NCBI GenBank assembly: GCA_905236295.1 | Contig: CAJOQF010000106.1 | Coordinates: 1 to 9,720, forward strand | Origin: an uncultured Eubacterium sp. | GTDB taxonomy: Bacteria; Bacillota; Clostridia; Lachnospirales; Lachnospiraceae | Direction: 5' to 3' | Length of the DNA stretch: 9,720 nucleotides | Shown: piece by piece, positions 7,317 to 9,720 of the stretch | Layout: each line of letters begins with the position of its first letter | How positions within the stretch are numbered: the stretch's first letter is position 1 | The notes under the pieces: model-generated | Seen by the model: the letters and a program-made list of their open reading frames with translations, nothing else | Databases searched by the model: none | What the model was told of the DNA's origin: nothing | Translations under genes and position numbers: made by a program

Positions 7317-8114
7317 ATGAAAAACACTGTTTTGACGCTACGCAAACAAAAAGAGGAAAATGATAAGATAACCATGCTTACATGCTATGATTATTCCATG
7401 GCGAGGCTTATGGATGATGCAGGGGTGAATGTACTCCTTATAGGAGATTCGCTTGGAATGGTCATGCTGGGATATGAAGATACGTTATCTGTGACAATGG
7501 AAGATATGATCCATCACACGGCAGCTGTTGCAAGGGGAGCAAAGAATGCTTTTGTACTTGCGGACATGCCGTTTTTGTCGTATCAGACCAGTGTGTATGA
7601 TGCGATCGTAAATGCCGGCCGTCTGGTAAAGGAAGGTCGTGCGAACGGAGTAAAACTTGAGGGAGGAGCCGCTGTCTGTGAACAGATAAAAGCTATCGTT
7701 GATGCGCAGATTCCGGTTTGCGCACATTTGGGACTTACTCCGCAGTCTGTAAATGCCTTTGGCGGATTCAAGGTTCAGGGCAGAGGAGATGAGGCTTCCA
7801 AGAGGATCATCGAAGACGCAAAGCGGGTTGAGGATGCCGGTTCATCTATGCTTGTTTTGGAGGGGATCCCGGCTGAACTTGCTACGAAGGTAACTGAGAC
7901 AGTCTCTATTCCGACAATAGGAATCGGTGCGGGAGCCGGATGCGACGGGCAGGTTCTGGTATATCAGGATATGCTTGGTATGTTTTCCGATTTTGTGCCG
8001 AAGTTCGTCAGGAGATTCGGTGAAGTCGGAGATGTTATGAAGAATGCGTTTAAGGATTATATTGATGCGGTAAAAGACGGCAGTTTCCCTGCCGAAGAAC
8101 ATACATACAGTTAG
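7317..8114 (+). CDS. panB: 3-methyl-2-oxobutanoate hydroxymethyltransferase
   Basis: PanB transfers a hydroxymethyl group from 5,10-methylenetetrahydrofolate to 2-oxoisovalerate, giving ketopantoate, the first committed step of pantothenate synthesis in the cytoplasm. The 265-residue length is normal for the family. Visible active-site elements are Asp44 (LIGDSLGMV) and Asp83 ([10 protein letters not shown]) for the metal ion, Lys113 and Glu115 (VKLEGG), His137 (AHLGLTPQS) and the expected base Glu182 (VLEGIP), followed by [20 protein letters not shown]. An upstream in-frame ATG at 7275 would add 14 unrelated residues and lies inside the preceding gene. ATG 7317 has AAAGGAAAG just upstream and the usual N-terminus, so it is the start. 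Only 13 bases separate it from the preceding membrane-protein gene, so it may be read from an upstream promoter. No ketopantoate reductase gene is present here. Confidence 0.97.
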   Translation: MKNTVLTLRKQKEENDKITMLTCYDYSMARLMDDAGVNVLLIGDSLGMVMLGYEDTLSVTMEDMIHHTAAVARGAKNAFVLADMPFLSYQTSVYDAIVNAGRLVKEGRANGVKLEGGAAVCEQIKAIVDAQIPVCAHLGLTPQSVNAFGGFKVQGRGDEASKRIIEDAKRVEDAGSSMLVLEGIPAELATKVTETVSIPTIGIGAGAGCDGQVLVYQDMLGMFSDFVPKFVRRFGEVGDVMKNAFKDYIDAVKDGSFPAEEHTYS

Positions 8115-8132
8115 ATCTAAGGAGAATATGAT

Positions 8133-8981
8133 ATGGAAAAGTTGACAAAGGTTGTCGATGTAAGGGCAAGAGTAAAAGAATGGAAAAGACAGGGACTCAA
8201 AGTAGGACTTGTGCCGACAATGGGATATCTCCATGAGGGTCACGGAAGTCTTATTCAGAGAGCAGTCAAAGAAAACGACAAAGTTGTGGTAAGCGATTTT
8301 GTAAACCCTATGCAGTTTGGTCCGACTGAGGATCTCGCCAGTTATCCGAGAGACATTGATGCGGATTGCAAGTTCTGTGAAAAACTCGGGGCTGATATAG
8401 TATTTAATCCTGAGCCGGAGGAAATGTACACAGACGGTTTCTGTTCTTATGTTGATATGTCTGTCCTCACCGAGGAGCTCTGCGGTCTTTCAAGACCGGT
8501 TCACTTCAGAGGAGTGTGTACTGTTGTAAACAAGCTGTTTAATATTGTCACCCCTGACAGAGCTTATTTCGGTCAGAAGGATGCACAGCAGCTAGCTGTG
8601 ATCAAGCGCATGGTCATTGATCTCAATATGGACATTGAGGTTATCGGATGTCCTATAGTAAGAGAGGACGACGGACTTGCAAAGAGCTCAAGAAACACCT
8701 ATCTTTCAACGGAAGAGAGAGCTGCAGCCCTCATTCTTTCAAAGTCTATCAACCTTGCAAAAGAATTGATCGACAAGAAGGAGACAGATGCCAAAAAGAT
8801 CACTGACGAGATGAAAAAGCTAATCGAGACCGAGCCTCTTGCAAGAATCGACTATGTCAAGGCGGTAGACGGACTTACCATGCAGCAGGTTGACACTATC
8901 AAAGCGCCGGCTCTCATCGCAATCGCTGTCTATATTGGTAACACAAGATTGATTGATAATCTCATGATTGAGGAGGATTAG
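8133..8981 (+). CDS. panC: Pantothenate synthetase (pantoate--beta-alanine ligase)
   Basis: PanC condenses pantoate with beta-alanine using ATP, through a pantoyl-adenylate intermediate, to give pantothenate. The 282-residue length is typical. The nucleotide-binding HxGH-type motif is at 27-40 ([14 protein letters not shown], with His34 and His37). [17 protein letters not shown] follows at 56-74, [10 protein letters not shown] at 145-154 and the KMSKS-like loop [13 protein letters not shown] at 180-192. All expected catalytic blocks are present. Residue 55 is Asp in VVSDFVNP where the E. coli enzyme has Ile, and residue 184 is Lys where GLAMSSRN is common; I consider both natural variation. 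AAGGAG at 8119-8124 precedes ATG 8133. The gene lies 18 bases after panB and is followed after one base by panD, which supplies its beta-alanine. Confidence 0.97.
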   Translation: MEKLTKVVDVRARVKEWKRQGLKVGLVPTMGYLHEGHGSLIQRAVKENDKVVVSDFVNPMQFGPTEDLASYPRDIDADCKFCEKLGADIVFNPEPEEMYTDGFCSYVDMSVLTEELCGLSRPVHFRGVCTVVNKLFNIVTPDRAYFGQKDAQQLAVIKRMVIDLNMDIEVIGCPIVREDDGLAKSSRNTYLSTEERAAALILSKSINLAKELIDKKETDAKKITDEMKKLIETEPLARIDYVKAVDGLTMQQVDTIKAPALIAIAVYIGNTRLIDNLMIEED

Positions 8982-8982
8982 T

Positions 8983-9372
8983 ATGTTTTTGGATATGCTT
9001 AAGGGAAAGATACACCGTGCCACTGTAGTTCAGGCAGAGCTTGACTACGTTGGAAGTATCACTGTCGACGAGGACCTGCTTGATGCTGCCGGCATTCTCG
9101 AATACGAAAAGGTTCAGATCGTTGATGTAAATAACGGTTCAAGATTTGAGACCTATACCATTGCAGGGGAGCGCGGAAGCGGAATGATCTGCCTCAACGG
9201 TGCTGCCGCAAGATGTGTCTCTACCGGAGATAAAATTATCATCATGTGCTATGCGAAACTCGATGAGAAAGAAGCTAAAGAGCACAAACCAAAGGTGGTT
9301 TTCGTAGATGATGACAATAAGGTGGCAAGGATCACTAATTACGAAAAACATGGATTGTTGAAGGATATGTAA
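8983..9372 (+). CDS. panD: Aspartate 1-decarboxylase proenzyme
   Basis: PanD makes beta-alanine from L-aspartate using a pyruvoyl group formed by self-cleavage of the proenzyme. The cleavage site Gly24-Ser25 is intact in [11 protein letters not shown], so Ser25 should become the pyruvoyl group of the alpha chain. Arg54, Tyr58 ([13 protein letters not shown]) and Asn72 (LNGAAARC) match the known substrate-binding and processing residues. The 129-residue length is normal, with a slightly extended charged C-terminus. The ATG at 8983 follows an AGGAGG site at 8971-8976 that lies inside the end of panC; the two genes are one base apart. An in-frame upstream start at 8968 would add five residues inside panC and is not preferred. 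The product feeds PanC directly. Confidence 0.97.
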   Translation: MFLDMLKGKIHRATVVQAELDYVGSITVDEDLLDAAGILEYEKVQIVDVNNGSRFETYTIAGERGSGMICLNGAAARCVSTGDKIIIMCYAKLDEKEAKEHKPKVVFVDDDNKVARITNYEKHGLLKDM

Positions 9373-9373
9373 T

Positions 9374-9720
9374 ATGTTAAAGGATAAATGTGTTGTCCTC
9401 GGAGTGACGGGATCCATAGCAGCATACAAGATCGCGAATCTTGCAAGTATGCTTGTGAAGCTTGGCGCCGATGTCCATGTTATCATGACTGAAAATGCTA
9501 GGAATTTCATCAATCCCATCACTTTTGAGACCCTGACAAACAACAAATGTCTGGTGGATACGTTTGACAGAAACTTCCAGTTTCATGTCGCACACGTTTC
9601 TCTGGCAAAAAGAGCGGATGTAATGCTTGTCGCTCCGGCTTCCGCAAACGTGATCGGCAAGATCACAGCCGGTATTGCAGATGATATGCTTACGACTACC
9701 GTGCTTGCCTGCAAATCGGA
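9374..9720 (+). CDS. coaBC: Phosphopantothenoylcysteine decarboxylase/synthase, N-terminal part (cut by window end)
   Basis: The reading frame stays open to the last base, giving 115 residues of the flavoprotein (CoaC) half. This domain uses FMN to decarboxylate phosphopantothenoylcysteine to 4'-phosphopantetheine; the full bifunctional protein (about 400 residues) would also carry the CoaB cysteine-ligation domain downstream. Visible motifs are the FMN-binding GVTGSIAAYK (10-19), VIMTENARNFINPITFETL (36-54), catalytic His74 in VAHVSLAKRAD, and PASANVIGKITAGIADDMLTT (88-108). ATG 9374 lies one base after the panD stop, with AGGA at 9362-9365 as ribosome binding site. A separate CoaC-only gene cannot be excluded from this fragment, but coaBC after panBCD is the more usual form. 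The pathway still needs a pantothenate kinase, which is not in the window. Confidence 0.93.
   Translation, partial: MLKDKCVVLGVTGSIAAYKIANLASMLVKLGADVHVIMTENARNFINPITFETLTNNKCLVDTFDRNFQFHVAHVSLAKRADVMLVAPASANVIGKITAGIADDMLTTTVLACKS

Noticed and set aside
7485..7771. Minus-strand open frames across panB
   Set aside because: They are shadows of a gene with intact active-site motifs and contain no recognisable domain.
9139..9595. Minus-strand open frames across panD and coaBC
   Set aside because: They oppose two clearly recognised enzymes in the same operon and show no supporting start signals or motifs.

Overview
The window looks like a chromosomal piece of a low-to-moderate G+C Firmicute, most likely a Lachnospiraceae (Butyrivibrio/Roseburia-like). 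The reasons are strong Shine-Dalgarno sites, tight co-directional gene packing, a Gram-positive style panB-panC-panD-coaBC order, and a set of large uncharacterised proteins that resemble, from memory, the families labelled DUF5717 and DUF5716 in that group. No search was run, so the taxonomy is an inference. There are no tRNA or rRNA genes, insertion sequences, CRISPR arrays or other mobile-element traces.

Layout. (1) Positions 17-500, minus strand: a small HxlR-type winged-helix regulator followed by a good Rho-independent terminator. (2) Positions 501-630: a 130-base A/T-rich divergent intergenic region with a TTGTA-AA-TACAA palindrome, a TATAAT box and a strong ribosome binding site. (3) Positions 631-7303, plus strand: four tightly packed genes of unknown function. 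They encode a 1166-residue protein with two N-terminal beta domains and a long helical-repeat body, a divergent Hsp70/actin-fold protein with its own C-terminal beta domain, a 249-residue protein with a short N-terminal domain and TPR-like repeats, and a 399-residue coiled-coil protein with a two-helix membrane hairpin. (4) Positions 7317-9720, plus strand: panB, panC, panD and the 5' part of coaBC, which cover pantothenate synthesis and the next steps toward coenzyme A.

All eight plus-strand genes are separated by at most 18 bases or overlap, and no terminator is visible between them, so one long transcript from the divergent region is possible. The vitamin genes are well understood: PanB makes ketopantoate, PanD makes beta-alanine, PanC joins pantoate to beta-alanine, and CoaBC acts after phosphorylation of pantothenate. 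The pantothenate kinase and ketopantoate reductase are not in the window.

The four-gene cassette is the best candidate for an undescribed system. Its parts (a nucleotide-binding fold that departs from canonical Hsp70, two scaffold or repeat proteins, and a membrane-anchored coiled coil) suggest a membrane-associated chaperone-like or assembly machine. That role is an inference from architecture only.
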